Origin: Paenibacillus rubinfantis
GTDB lineage: Bacteria; Bacillota; Bacilli; Paenibacillales; Paenibacillaceae
Direction: 5' to 3'
Length of the DNA stretch: 64,000 nucleotides
Assembly: GCF_001486505.1 (NCBI RefSeq)
Contig: NZ_LN909055.1
Location: forward strand, 1-64,000
The notes beneath the pieces are model-generated. The model searched no databases, was not told the DNA's origin, and was given only the letters and a program-made list of their open reading frames with translations. Each line of letters opens with the position of its first letter. Position 1 is the stretch's first letter. A program made the translations under genes and the position numbers. Below are positions 50,617-59,223 of the stretch, one piece after another.

Positions 50617-51927
50617 ATGACTAACACCAAAACGCGGAAAAGGCTGCAAATCACCTTTCAAAGCGACATTTCCCTCCCCGAGGAGGAAATGGCCGAGCGT
50701 ACCGACCATAAAGCGGTAGCCTCGGAACAAAGCGGATCAAAGGGACGGATCTGGGAGTTTATGGCTATCGCGACCATCCCGATCGTGCTTGTGTTCGGCA
50801 ATTCGATGCTGGTGCCCGTCCTTCCGGAAATGCAAAGGCAGCTGGAAATCAGTAAATTTCAAAGCAGCTTGATCATTTCGATATTCTCCTTGGCGGCAGG
50901 CTTATTCATACCGGTCATCGGCTACTTATCCGACCGGTTTGGACGCAAGAAAATCATCATCCCGGCGTTGATCGTCTATGGAGGTGCCGGGCTCTTGGCC
51001 GGTTTCGGTGCGATTTGGAACTCCTATGCTGTCATCATTGCAGCACGGGCGATCCAGGGCATGGCTGCGGCGGGAACAGCACCGATTGCAATGGCGCTGG
51101 TTGGCGATTTATACAAAGGTGGGACGGAAAGCAAAGCCTTAGGCTTGATCGAAGCGTCAAACGGCGTCGGCAAGGTTCTAAGTCCGATCATCGGGTCTTT
51201 GCTGGTGCTGATCGTTTGGTATGCTTCCTTTTTCGCGTTCCCCGTGTTTTGCGCCTTATCGCTGTTGGCTGTCCTGTTTCTGATCAAAGAACCCAAACAT
51301 GGCGAACAACAGGCGCTCAAGTCGTACATCCATAAAATCGGCCAAATTTTCCGTAAAAAAGGGAGTTGGTTGATCACCTCTTTTTTTGCGGGGTCATTGG
51401 GACTTTTTATTCTTTTTGGAGTTCTGTTTTATTTGTCCAACACCTTGGAAGATGCCCCTTACCAAATCGACGGCGTGCTTAAAGGCGCCATTCTGGCGAT
51501 TCCCTTGCTCGGCATGGTCATCACTTCCTATACGACAGGCAGCTTGATTAAGAAGAAAGGCCTGCTGATCCGCTGGCTCATGAACATCGGACTTGTGATG
51601 ATGACGCTGGCTTTGGCTGCGACAATCTTCTTTTTTAAAAACATCTATGTTTTTATTGGCTTGCTGACCGTCAGCAGTATCGGAACCGGATTGCTTCTGC
51701 CCTGCCTGAATACGATGATTACCGGATCGGTGCAAAAAAGCGAACGCGGCATGATCACCTCGCTGTACAACAGCCTCCGGTTCCTAGGTGTCGCCTTTGG
51801 CCCGCCCCTGTTCGGGTGGATGATGGACATCTCCGACCGCGTTGTGTTTATCACCGTTTCCTGCTTATCCCTGGTCACATTGGGACTGGTTTTTTTCCTC
51901 ATCAAACCTCCTCGTCAAATCAACTGA
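50617..51927 (+). CDS. MFS transporter in the sulfolactate cluster
   Basis: A 436-residue MFS protein, about 12 helices after a 45-residue hydrophilic N-terminus, with GYLSDRFGRKKIIIP and drug-exporter-like RAIQGMAAAGTAPIAMALVGDL. It lies between divergent comB and codirectional comA. In Bacillus the yitC/yitD region likewise includes an MFS gene (yitG), so transport of sulfolactate or a related sulfonate into the developing spore or out of the cell is a reasonable guess; a drug exporter is the alternative. Ribosome binding site GTGAGGAGC. Confidence 0.85.
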   Translation: MTNTKTRKRLQITFQSDISLPEEEMAERTDHKAVASEQSGSKGRIWEFMAIATIPIVLVFGNSMLVPVLPEMQRQLEISKFQSSLIISIFSLAAGLFIPVIGYLSDRFGRKKIIIPALIVYGGAGLLAGFGAIWNSYAVIIAARAIQGMAAAGTAPIAMALVGDLYKGGTESKALGLIEASNGVGKVLSPIIGSLLVLIVWYASFFAFPVFCALSLLAVLFLIKEPKHGEQQALKSYIHKIGQIFRKKGSWLITSFFAGSLGLFILFGVLFYLSNTLEDAPYQIDGVLKGAILAIPLLGMVITSYTTGSLIKKKGLLIRWLMNIGLVMMTLALAATIFFFKNIYVFIGLLTVSSIGTGLLLPCLNTMITGSVQKSERGMITSLYNSLRFLGVAFGPPLFGWMMDISDRVVFITVSCLSLVTLGLVFFLIKPPRQIN

Positions 51928-52038
51928 ACCTTCACTAAGAATTGTTAATTCTTGGGCACCCGCCGCGTGGAAATCGCATATGATGCCTATGTCAACGGTG
52001 AAAGGATAAGTTCATAAGGAAACGAGGAGATTATCAGG

Positions 52039-52902
52039 ATGAAGAGTACGTTACGCGCCGTATGGCCTGCCGAGTTGTTTGATCCGAGCGGAAGACGGCA
52101 AACCCGCGAGCCGGAAGAAAACTTGCCGGAGCTGCAGGTGACCGGACCCGGCCTGACGATGGTGATCGATAAAGGGCTCGGGCGGACTGCCTTCACGGAC
52201 TTCATCGAACTGGCCGCGGGTTACGTAAATTGCATCAAATTGGGTTTCGGCACGGCCCCCCTCTACAGCACGGAGCTGTTGATGTACAAAATCAATCTTG
52301 CCAAGCAGCACGGCATTATGGTGATGCCTGGCGGAACACTGCTGGAAACGGCCGTTCAACAAGGGGTGGTCTCGGATTTCTTCACGACGATCTGCCGGCT
52401 GGGCTTTAACGGCATCGAGGTGTCCGACGGAACGATCGAGCTGCCTCGCAAGCGCCGTACCGAACTGATTCAGGAAGGGAACAATCGGGGCTTGCGCGTG
52501 GTGACCGAATTTGGCAAGAAGTTATCGGGTTCGTTAATCGATGCCACGCATTTGGCAGAGACGCAGGAGGCCGATCTGGAAGCTGGAGCCGAGCTGATGA
52601 CCGTGGAGGCACGTGAATCGGGGATGGGGGTCGGCATCTTCGACGATCATGGAGAATGTCGTCTGGATATTCTAGACAATATCCTGAAATTCGTCCCCGA
52701 TTCAACGAGACTGATGTGGGAAGCTCCGCTGAAACACCAGCAAGTGCTGCTGCTCCGCAAATTCGGCGCGGGCGTGCATTTGGGCAATATCCAGCCGCAG
52801 GATATATTATCGCTCGAAACGATGCGGCGGGGACTTCGTCAGGATACGTTTGAGTTTGGGATCCAGCCCAAGTCAGCCGAAGAGTGTATCTATGTGATCT
52901 AG
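52039..52902 (+). CDS. comA: phosphosulfolactate synthase
   Basis: A 287-residue TIM-barrel protein of the ComA family: TMVIDKGLGRTAFTDFIELAAGYVNCIKLGFGTAPLY, VMPGGTLLETAV, GFNGIEVSDGTIELPRKRR, VVTEFGKK and WEAPLKHQQVLL. It adds sulfite to phosphoenolpyruvate to give 2-phospho-3-sulfolactate, the step before ComB. Archaea use it for coenzyme M; spore formers use it to make 3-sulfolactate. GAGGAG ribosome binding site nine bases before ATG. Confidence 0.93.
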   Translation: MKSTLRAVWPAELFDPSGRRQTREPEENLPELQVTGPGLTMVIDKGLGRTAFTDFIELAAGYVNCIKLGFGTAPLYSTELLMYKINLAKQHGIMVMPGGTLLETAVQQGVVSDFFTTICRLGFNGIEVSDGTIELPRKRRTELIQEGNNRGLRVVTEFGKKLSGSLIDATHLAETQEADLEAGAELMTVEARESGMGVGIFDDHGECRLDILDNILKFVPDSTRLMWEAPLKHQQVLLLRKFGAGVHLGNIQPQDILSLETMRRGLRQDTFEFGIQPKSAEECIYVI

Positions 52903-52903
52903 C

Positions 52904-52950
52904 AAAAAAAATAATCGGCCAGGTGCTCATACCTGGCCGATTATTTTTAT
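52904..52950. terminator. bidirectional intrinsic terminator
   Basis: Perfect 15-bp stem AATAATCGGCCAGGT (52910-52924) / ACCTGGCCGATTATT (52931-52945) with A/T tracts on both sides. It ends comA on + and the narK-hemerythrin unit on -. Confidence 0.9.
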
Positions 52951-53033
52951 TTGTTGAAAAAGAAGCACTTATACTCCTTAGTCTAGTCTGGGTTAGGACT
53001 GTTGCAGAAAGTGCAACATTTACGATCAAGTAG

Positions 53034-53447
53034 TTAGAACAACAACCGTTCTTCTTCTCTGCTGTGGATTTCATTGATCTCCAGCAAAGCATATAGCTTG
53101 TGCAGAATTTCTACATTCCATCCTGGAGTTTCTCGCAGTTGGTGAATGCTCTTCACCACGATACGCATCAGCTCATGATCGCGCTTCAGTTGTAGAACCA
53201 CATCCTGCAGAGCGGGATTCTTCTCTACAGCCTCTTGATAGAAGCCGTCTTCCTCTGCATCGGCATGGCTGAGAATTCGCGACTCCCAGTACTCGAGCAA
53301 TTCAGCGGTTGCTTGCTCCGCCAGCTCTAGATCCCCACTGGAATAGAACTGCTCAACTTCCTCCGTTTTCGACTTTGCCCCGGCCAAGCCGCTGTGATGG
53401 ATGGCCTGATGCGCGTGTAATTGACGTAAGGATGGACCAACCGGCAT
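53034..53447 (-). CDS. hemerythrin-like domain protein, 137 aa
   Basis: A helical protein with the His/Glu pattern of a hemerythrin-type diiron four-helix bundle: LHAHQAIHHSG, ILSHADAEEDGFY (H-x3-E), KRDHELM, IHSREEERLL (H-x3-E). ATG at 53447 with GGGGGAG upstream. It starts 38 bases after the narK stop, so it is the second gene of the narK unit. In nitrate-respiring bacteria such proteins are thought to bind O2 or NO or protect iron centres; here that is inference from context. Confidence 0.8.
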   Translation of the reverse strand: MPVGPSLRQLHAHQAIHHSGLAGAKSKTEEVEQFYSSGDLELAEQATAELLEYWESRILSHADAEEDGFYQEAVEKNPALQDVVLQLKRDHELMRIVVKSIHQLRETPGWNVEILHKLYALLEINEIHSREEERLLF

Positions 53448-53484
53448 ATCTACTCCCCCTCTTCACTGATGTGAGTCGTTCCCC

Positions 53485-54987
53485 TTATTTTTGCACCTTA
53501 CCGTCCGGAAGCTCGGAGAACGTCCCCACGTAGCGGACATCCTCACCCGTCTCGTCCTTGACGGCGCTGATGTTAAGCCATTGCAAGTAAATTTCGCCGT
53601 TTTTGCGCTTGTTCCAAATTTCTCCCTGCCACATGCCGGTTTCTTTAATACTCTTCCACATCCGCGAATAGAAATCCGGAGCTTGGCGATCGGTCCGCAG
53701 AATATTGGGTTTCTGCCCAACCGCCTCTTCTTCACGAAAACCCGTCACGGCGGTAAACGCGGGATTCACCGCCACAATGGTCCCTTTCGTATTGGTGACC
53801 AAAATCCCCTGCGCCGTTGTGTTGAACACTTCCGAGGACAAGCTTAGCTTATCGGAATAAATCATCCAGAGCACCAGAATCAAGCTGGCCAAGGCCACCT
53901 GGGATAGCAGCATAAACCCGATGGAATATTGACCGGTAACCGAGTGGATATAAGACAGCAGCAGCGGCGGGAAGAATCCGCCCAGACCGCCCATCATCGA
54001 AACGATCCCGTTCACAATCCCGGCCTGTTTGTTGAAATACTGCGGAACCAGTTTAAAAATAACCCCGTTCCCTGCCCCGGCAACCATCGCAATCACCAAG
54101 CAGCCGATGGTATAGAGGGTAAACGTTGGGGAGAACGCCAGCACGATCGCCGCCAGTGTAAATCCTGTGAAGACAACGATCAACAGCATTAAGGCATTAA
54201 ATCGGTCCGCCAGCCAACCGCCAACCGGACGCATAAACGTCGCCAGAGCGATAAACCCGGCCGTGCGCATTCCCGCATCCACTTTGGTGAGTTCGAAGTT
54301 GGTCACCAGGAAATTCGGTAGATAAACGGTGAAAGCGACAAACGAACCAAATGTAATAAAATACAGCAGCGAGAACAACCAGAGCTTTTCATTCTTGTAA
54401 ACACCTTTAATTTGATCCATCAGAGCCGTTTTCACCTTCGGTTCTTTACGGTCTCCAAAGAAGACATTTAATGCTGCAAAAACCAGCAGGAGGATCAAAT
54501 AAAGCTTAACGGTCGCGGACCAGCCGATTTGCGTTGCGATGACCGGAGCGGAGAACGAGGTAACGGCAGTCCCAAGGTTCCCGAGACCATACACACCGTT
54601 CACCAGACCGTGACGCTCTTTCGGGTAATACTTCGGCAGCGAGGTTACGCCAACGGAGAAGACCGCTCCGCCGATCCCGAGAAACAGCCCGCCGATAATT
54701 AGATCGACGTAAGAACTCGCCTCACTAATGTAAAACACCGGGAACAACAGCAAAATGAAGCTGATCAGAAAAACGATCCTTGCCCCGAAAATATTGGCGT
54801 AATACCCCAGCGGGATACGCAGAACGGAGCCCAATACGACAGGAATGGCCGTAATGATCGCAACCTTATCCGCCGGGATCTGAATATCCTCCCCCATAAA
54901 AGAGATGAGGGACGAAATAATGACCCATACAGCAAAGCCCACAATCAGATTTAGCGTTTGCAGCGGCAATTGAACTTTTTTAATCAA
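53485..54987 (-). CDS. narK: NarK-type nitrate/nitrite transporter with C-terminal PAS domain
   Basis: A 500-residue fusion. The first about 375 residues are an NNP-family MFS carrier with about 12 helices: VLRIPLGYYANIFG, NGVYGLGNLGTAVTSF, FMRPVGGWLADRF and SMMGGLGGFFPPLLLSY. The last about 120 residues are a PAS domain (NTTAQGILVTNTKGTIVAVNPAF, TAVTGFREEEAVGQKP, GMWQGEIWNKRKNGEIYLQWLNISAVKDETG). No output domain follows it. Start TTG 54987 is chosen because AAAGGTGATC, closely complementary to the 16S 3' end, lies at the right distance; a TTG at 55005 is possible. Usual NarK proteins are about 390-450 aa without PAS. An NreC-type box lies upstream. Confidence 0.88.
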   Translation of the reverse strand: MIKKVQLPLQTLNLIVGFAVWVIISSLISFMGEDIQIPADKVAIITAIPVVLGSVLRIPLGYYANIFGARIVFLISFILLLFPVFYISEASSYVDLIIGGLFLGIGGAVFSVGVTSLPKYYPKERHGLVNGVYGLGNLGTAVTSFSAPVIATQIGWSATVKLYLILLLVFAALNVFFGDRKEPKVKTALMDQIKGVYKNEKLWLFSLLYFITFGSFVAFTVYLPNFLVTNFELTKVDAGMRTAGFIALATFMRPVGGWLADRFNALMLLIVVFTGFTLAAIVLAFSPTFTLYTIGCLVIAMVAGAGNGVIFKLVPQYFNKQAGIVNGIVSMMGGLGGFFPPLLLSYIHSVTGQYSIGFMLLSQVALASLILVLWMIYSDKLSLSSEVFNTTAQGILVTNTKGTIVAVNPAFTAVTGFREEEAVGQKPNILRTDRQAPDFYSRMWKSIKETGMWQGEIWNKRKNGEIYLQWLNISAVKDETGEDVRYVGTFSELPDGKVQK

Positions 54988-55041
54988 ATCGATCACCTTT
55001 TCCAAATTGTCTTCTGAATAACCATCGAATTCCCCACCCGT

Positions 55042-55085
55042 ATTTTAGCCGATTCCCTAAGTGGCTCTGAATAGGGTTTTCCCCT
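55042..55085 (-). promoter_or_regulatory. narK promoter with NreC-type box
   Basis: Reverse-strand -10 TAAAAT (55047-55042) without a good -35. TAGGG-TTTT-CCCC (+ strand 55072-55084) matches the NreC consensus TAGGGN4CCCTA in 8 of 10 fixed positions. Its centre is about 43 bp upstream of the expected start (about 55035), a normal activator position. A second GGGA-TCCC element lies at about 55095-55105. Confidence 0.6.
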
Positions 55086-55124
55086 GATCGCCCCGGGAAA
55101 CTCCCTACTCAACCGATTTGGACA

Positions 55125-55162
55125 CAAAAAAGCCCATAAGCACCGGTTGATGTTTATGGGCT
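55125..55162 (-). terminator. intrinsic terminator of the nar-nre operon
   Basis: Reverse strand: AGCCCATAA (55162-55154) pairs with TTATGGGCT (55139-55131), then TTTTTTGTG. Confidence 0.85.
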
Positions 55163-55179
55163 GCTCATTGAATGGGGAA

Positions 55180-55698
55180 CTATTCAACAATCAGGGTGTA
55201 AAGCTCCTTATTCAACTGCTCTTGTTCTTCCGATTTCATGACCTGACCGGTCATCGAAAACAGCACGGTTTCTTCCTTCACGAAATGTACCGTCAGAATT
55301 TCAAACGCTTCGCCCGCATCACGGGACAAAGCCTTCATTTCCTCCAGCGAAAACTCGCCGTTGGCATAATGGAGAAAATGGTCGATATAAGCGAAGATCT
55401 CCTCATGCTCCTGTTCGATCGAAACAATGGGGCCTTGTTCATATCCTATATGCTTCCCTAATCTCGGAAAAAAATAAGTCTCTTCTTTTTGAAAATGCTT
55501 ACGCAAAGGCGCTTTAAAATCATTCAGCAGCTCGCGCAGGCGGGCGAATTGCAGACTCGCCTGATCCTTGGAATAGCGGTCGTTTTGAAAGTCCAGCACG
55601 ATCGAATGCCATTCATCCATGAGACTTGCCAAATAGCGATGCTCATTCTCCAGAATACGCATGGCGGGTAATTCGCTTAACAGTGTTCCTTGTACCAT
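55180..55698 (-). CDS. hemerythrin-like domain protein, 172 aa
   Basis: A four-helix diiron protein: ENEHRYLASLMDEWH, LRKHFQKEETYFFP (H-x3-E), EQEHEEIFAYIDHF, LTVHFVKEETVLFSM (H-x3-E). This is the HHE pattern shared with RIC/ScdA-type proteins but without their N-terminal Cys domain. It follows nreC by 14 bases and ends the narGHJI-nreABC transcript. Suggested role: O2/NO binding or repair of iron-sulfur or diiron centres during nitrate respiration (inference). It is a different, longer protein from the one downstream of narK. Confidence 0.85.
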   Translation of the reverse strand: MVQGTLLSELPAMRILENEHRYLASLMDEWHSIVLDFQNDRYSKDQASLQFARLRELLNDFKAPLRKHFQKEETYFFPRLGKHIGYEQGPIVSIEQEHEEIFAYIDHFLHYANGEFSLEEMKALSRDAGEAFEILTVHFVKEETVLFSMTGQVMKSEEQEQLNKELYTLIVE

Positions 55699-55712
55699 GT
55701 TACCAGCCTCCG

Positions 55713-56360
55713 TTAGAAATCCAGCAGTTTTTTCTTGATCGCATATTCCACCAACTCGGGTCTTGATTTCAAATTCAGCTTCTCCATGATTTTGGCTTTA
55801 TGCGCCTCTACCGTTTTCACGGAGATATGCAGCATCTCAGCAATCTCCTTGTTCCCGTATCCTTTGGCGACCAGCGGCAAAATCTCGATTTCGCGGGTGG
55901 ATAACAGCTGATAGGGATTGCTCTCATCCGCCTGCTGATCATGGTTCACGAATTCGCGGACAAGGGAAGAAGCGAGCTTCGGATGAATATACACTCCGCC
56001 TTGATGCACCATGCGAATGGCCGAGACGAGCTGTTCGTCCGGGGAATTTTTCAGCACATACCCGCGCGCCCCTTTTTTAAGCACATGAAATAAATATTCC
56101 TCATCATCGTGCATCGTCAGAATAATGATATGGGTATCGGGAAAATCCTCGTGGATTTTAGCGGTTGCGATCAAGCCGCTTTCCCCGGGAGGCATGCTGA
56201 GATCCATCAGCAGGATGTCGGGCCGGTGTTTTGCCACCATTTTGTACGCCTCGATCCCATCCGCAGCCGTTGCGACCACTTCCATGTCCTCTTGAAAATT
56301 GATGATCATCGCAAACCCGCTTCGGACGACGGCATGATCATCCGCGATTACCACTTTCAC
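55713..56360 (-). CDS. nreC: response regulator NreC
   Basis: A 215-residue NarL/LuxR-type regulator: receiver domain with phospho-Asp53 ([10 protein letters not shown]), Lys in [10 protein letters not shown]-terminal LuxR helix-turn-helix ([44 protein letters not shown]). Start GTG at 56360 with AAAGGG upstream. As in Staphylococcus, it should be phosphorylated by NreB under anoxia and activate nar and narK promoters through TAGGGN4CCCTA-type boxes. Confidence 0.92.
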   Translation of the reverse strand: MKVVIADDHAVVRSGFAMIINFQEDMEVVATAADGIEAYKMVAKHRPDILLMDLSMPPGESGLIATAKIHEDFPDTHIIILTMHDDEEYLFHVLKKGARGYVLKNSPDEQLVSAIRMVHQGGVYIHPKLASSLVREFVNHDQQADESNPYQLLSTREIEILPLVAKGYGNKEIAEMLHISVKTVEAHKAKIMEKLNLKSRPELVEYAIKKKLLDF

Positions 56361-56418
56361 AGACCCTTTCCCCCTTACCCTCGAAAAGTTATACTCCCAA
56401 CCGTTACACGATGCTCAC

Positions 56419-57480
56419 TCACGGAGATACAGCCCCAAACGGAACCCGTAGATGGACAGTTGTCCCTTTCCCTAGCCCAGAGGTAATCATGACCTCTCCT
56501 CCCACGAGCTCGGCGCGCTCCTTCATCCCGTAGATGCCAAGACCGGTTCCCTTGGGGTCGTTCGTATTGACGTCGAATCCGATGCCGCGATCCGAGACGA
56601 TCAGCTCCAGCATATGCTCCGAGGCAAACAAACGCACGTCCACCTCGTCCACATCGGCATATTTCAAGGCGTTAAGTACCGATTCCTGGCACACGCGGTA
56701 GACAACCGTTTCTACTTCACTATTAAATCGCTGGCCGCTTAGCTCTGCCACAAACCGCACCAGTACGCCGTAATTCTTCTCGATCCACTTGAAGTGCGAC
56801 CGGAAGGCGGCGTCGAGGCCGAGATCGTCCAGGGACGCCGGCCGCAGCTCGACCGAGAGGTTGCGGATTTGCTCCAGCAACCGCGTGAGCGATGCTTCGG
56901 TTTGCTGGATTTTCTGCAGGGCCTCCTCCTGCACGTTCAAATATTTTAACACCCGAAGATCCACTAACGAGCTGATTAACTCTTGCGCTACGCTATCGTG
57001 CAGCTCGCGGGAAATTCGCTTGCGTTCGTCTTCTTGGGCTTTAATGACGCTTTTCATCATCGTGTTTCGGTTCAGCATTTGCTGAGTCATCAGCTGATTG
57101 GTCAGGTCGCGTAAAATAAGCACCCGAACCCCTGCCGCTCGATCTACTGTTTGAAAGCTGGCCGAAAACGGGACTACCCCTTTGGTTTTCGTCTCCAAAT
57201 AGAGTTGAAAGGAGCTGAAATCCTTCTCCGAGTTGGACAGATAGCAGTTCAGACAGGACATCGGTTCTTCTTCACTGGTGTAGCCGCGGCAGGAGAAACA
57301 AAACGCATTGCTGTCCGCATCGCTTGGTTCTTCCAGCACCCGACGGTCCAACAGCCGTTCAGCCTGCGGATTCATCGACATTACCCGATGAACGGCATCA
57401 AAGAAAATGATGGCATCGGAGCTGTGTTCAAAATGCTTATAAAGCAATTCAACCGGTATATTCAAGGATGACGGATTCAT
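56419..57480 (-). CDS. nreB: oxygen-sensing histidine kinase NreB
   Basis: A 353-residue soluble kinase. The N-terminal PAS domain carries C61-x2-C64-x11-C76-x2-C79, exactly the cysteine spacing that binds the O2-labile 4Fe-4S cluster of NreB. A HisKA_3 domain (DERKRISRELHDSVAQEL, His161) and an HATPase domain (CQESVLNALKYADVDEV, VSDRGIGFDV, GLGIYGMKERAE) follow. No membrane segments. Its ATG overlaps the nreA stop by 4 bases. Without oxygen the cluster persists and the kinase phosphorylates NreC. Confidence 0.94.
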   Translation of the reverse strand: MNPSSLNIPVELLYKHFEHSSDAIIFFDAVHRVMSMNPQAERLLDRRVLEEPSDADSNAFCFSCRGYTSEEEPMSCLNCYLSNSEKDFSSFQLYLETKTKGVVPFSASFQTVDRAAGVRVLILRDLTNQLMTQQMLNRNTMMKSVIKAQEDERKRISRELHDSVAQELISSLVDLRVLKYLNVQEEALQKIQQTEASLTRLLEQIRNLSVELRPASLDDLGLDAAFRSHFKWIEKNYGVLVRFVAELSGQRFNSEVETVVYRVCQESVLNALKYADVDEVDVRLFASEHMLELIVSDRGIGFDVNTNDPKGTGLGIYGMKERAELVGGEVMITSGLGKGTTVHLRVPFGAVSP

Positions 57481-57935
57481 GGGGTCAACTCCTTGATCTC
57501 AAAATCTCCAAATCTGCCTTGCAGCCATCCATACAGCTGGTTTAGCCCTTCCTGGGACATCCGTTGCTCTCCCCGATAGCCGGCGAGGAGAACCCCTTCC
57601 ACCCGGTCCGCCAGATATAAAGGGATCGCAGCCAGGCTCGACAACCGCTCCGAGATCAGAATCGGATAATTGTACATCTCTTGCGGGTCGAGCCCTTCGG
57701 CGACGCTCGAAACCAACATGGGATTGCCGGTTTTGAACACGATGCCGGCAACGCCTTTGCCCGATTGGAGAACGATGCGCTTGTAGCGATTGTTCAAGTT
57801 GCCCGAGGCATACTTCCAGGTAAGGATGAAATCGTTGACGGCGGACTCAGCAAAAGCCAGCGACACGAAGTCATAACCCATCTGTTCTCTTAATTGATCG
57901 ATCAGCACCTGGTAGCAACTGGAATTTGGATTCAT
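57477..57935 (-). CDS. nreA: GAF-domain nitrate sensor NreA
   Basis: A 152-residue GAF-fold protein (YDFVSLAFAESAVNDFILTWKYASGNLNNRYKRIVLQSGKGVAGIVFKTGNPMLVSS..LSSLAAIPLYLADRVEGVLLAGYRGE). In Staphylococcus carnosus NreA binds nitrate and restrains NreB when nitrate is absent. It lies 27 bases after narI and overlaps nreB, so sensor and reductase genes are cotranscribed here, unlike the separate nre promoter of staphylococci. Confidence 0.88.
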   Translation of the reverse strand: MNPNSSCYQVLIDQLREQMGYDFVSLAFAESAVNDFILTWKYASGNLNNRYKRIVLQSGKGVAGIVFKTGNPMLVSSVAEGLDPQEMYNYPILISERLSSLAAIPLYLADRVEGVLLAGYRGEQRMSQEGLNQLYGWLQGRFGDFEIKELTP

Positions 57936-57962
57936 GTACTCGTCTCCCTAAACTTCAAATCC

Positions 57963-58661
57963 TTAACGTCCCGCAGTATGCGAGCGATTCTTCCTATAAA
58001 GGATATAGCTTCTTCGGGCATAATTCAAGGGTACGCTCCAGACATGAACGAGACGGGTAAACGGCCATAAGGCAAAGATCAGAAACCCTGCCAAGATGTG
58101 GATTTGGAATGAGATCGGTACCTCCGCCATATAGGAAGCTTCCGGCCGGAAAATCAGCAGATTGCGGAACCAGACGGAAATCGTCTCCCGATAATCAAAA
58201 TCCGGCTGTACGTTATTCGTCACCAGCGTGGAGAACATCCCCATAAAGACGATAAACAGCAGCAGTCCATTTACGATCATATCCGACGCCGAGCTAAGGC
58301 GGCGTACGTTCTTCATGGTCAATCGGCGCGACGTCAGAATCAGCATGCCAGCGAAAGTAACCACGCCAAAGAATCCTCCGCCATACATTGCCCCGATATG
58401 ATACAGATGCTCACTCACGCCAAGGGCGGTCATCCATTCCTTAGGAATGCCTAATCCGGCTACATGACCCATAATGACCGGAATAATCCCGATGTGAAAC
58501 AACATGCTTCCCAGCATCAATCGTTTCTTCTCGATGAATTCGCTGGATTTGGCCGTCCAGTTAAATTGATCGTAACGGTAGCGGAAAATATGCCCCACTA
58601 CGAATGTTGCCACGCACAGATACGGGAAGATGACCCATAAAAATTGCTCAAACAGACTCAT
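57963..58661 (-). CDS. narI: respiratory nitrate reductase gamma subunit
   Basis: A 232-residue membrane cytochrome b subunit with five helices. His ligands for two hemes are in MLFHIGIIPVIMGHVAGL and FQIHILAGFLIFALWPFTRLVHVW, the standard NarI pattern. It anchors NarGH to the membrane and passes electrons from menaquinol to NarH. It overlaps the narJ 3' end by 14 bases. Confidence 0.95.
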   Translation of the reverse strand: MSLFEQFLWVIFPYLCVATFVVGHIFRYRYDQFNWTAKSSEFIEKKRLMLGSMLFHIGIIPVIMGHVAGLGIPKEWMTALGVSEHLYHIGAMYGGGFFGVVTFAGMLILTSRRLTMKNVRRLSSASDMIVNGLLLFIVFMGMFSTLVTNNVQPDFDYRETISVWFRNLLIFRPEASYMAEVPISFQIHILAGFLIFALWPFTRLVHVWSVPLNYARRSYILYRKNRSHTAGR

Positions 58662-59223
58662 GAATCTTCACCTCCTGCGACAAACACAACTTGAACGTTT
58701 CACGAAGAGCTTTGACTAGCTCATAATAAGGGTTATCCTTCGACTCCAGCGACTTCATTAATTGAAAAGTGCCATCCTCTAGAATCGTGATGACCGTTAA
58801 CATCCCCGTCTCGCCGTGCGGATGATTCAGCCAATCGGCTGCATAGAGGAATTCTAGCATCAGCGGCAGGAAATCGGGCAATTCCCGATCCTCCATTTCC
58901 AGGCCAAACATCTCATAAACTGCTTTGAGCGAAGTCAGCAATTGCCCACGGTCTTTGGAGTCCTCATATTTGGAATAGGTCATATAGAGCGTTGACGATT
59001 TCTCAAAATCGAAGGTATCCACGTACAGTTCCTCGATCTCTTCCATGCTAAGCGCAAGCATCTGTTCCCGATATCTCGTCACTGGGGTCATTATGGCCGG
59101 AGGCAGGACGTCTTCCCCGCTCTCACGGATCAAATCGAACGTTTCCTTGTCGGGATAGACGAGTTGTCCGGCAAAAAAGCCGAACAACTCGCGATGTTCA
59201 TCCAGTTTCACCAGATCAATCAC
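58648..59223 (-). CDS. narJ: nitrate reductase assembly chaperone
   Basis: A 191-residue NarJ/TorD-family chaperone, all helical, with VDTFDFEKSSTLYMTYSKYEDSKDRGQ and LPDFLPLMLEFLYAADWLNH. It delivers the molybdenum cofactor to apo-NarG and holds the complex before membrane insertion. Start GTG at 59223, overlapping the narH stop (GTGATTGA) with GGGGGG upstream; the longer frame to 59406 is narH sequence in another frame. Confidence 0.93.
   Translation of the reverse strand: MIDLVKLDEHRELFGFFAGQLVYPDKETFDLIRESGEDVLPPAIMTPVTRYREQMLALSMEEIEELYVDTFDFEKSSTLYMTYSKYEDSKDRGQLLTSLKAVYEMFGLEMEDRELPDFLPLMLEFLYAADWLNHPHGETGMLTVITILEDGTFQLMKSLESKDNPYYELVKALRETFKLCLSQEVKIHESV

Noticed and set aside
51935..51951. 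AAGAATT/AATTCTT palindrome after the MFS gene as a terminator
   Set aside because: Weak AT-only stem with a three-base loop and no T-run.
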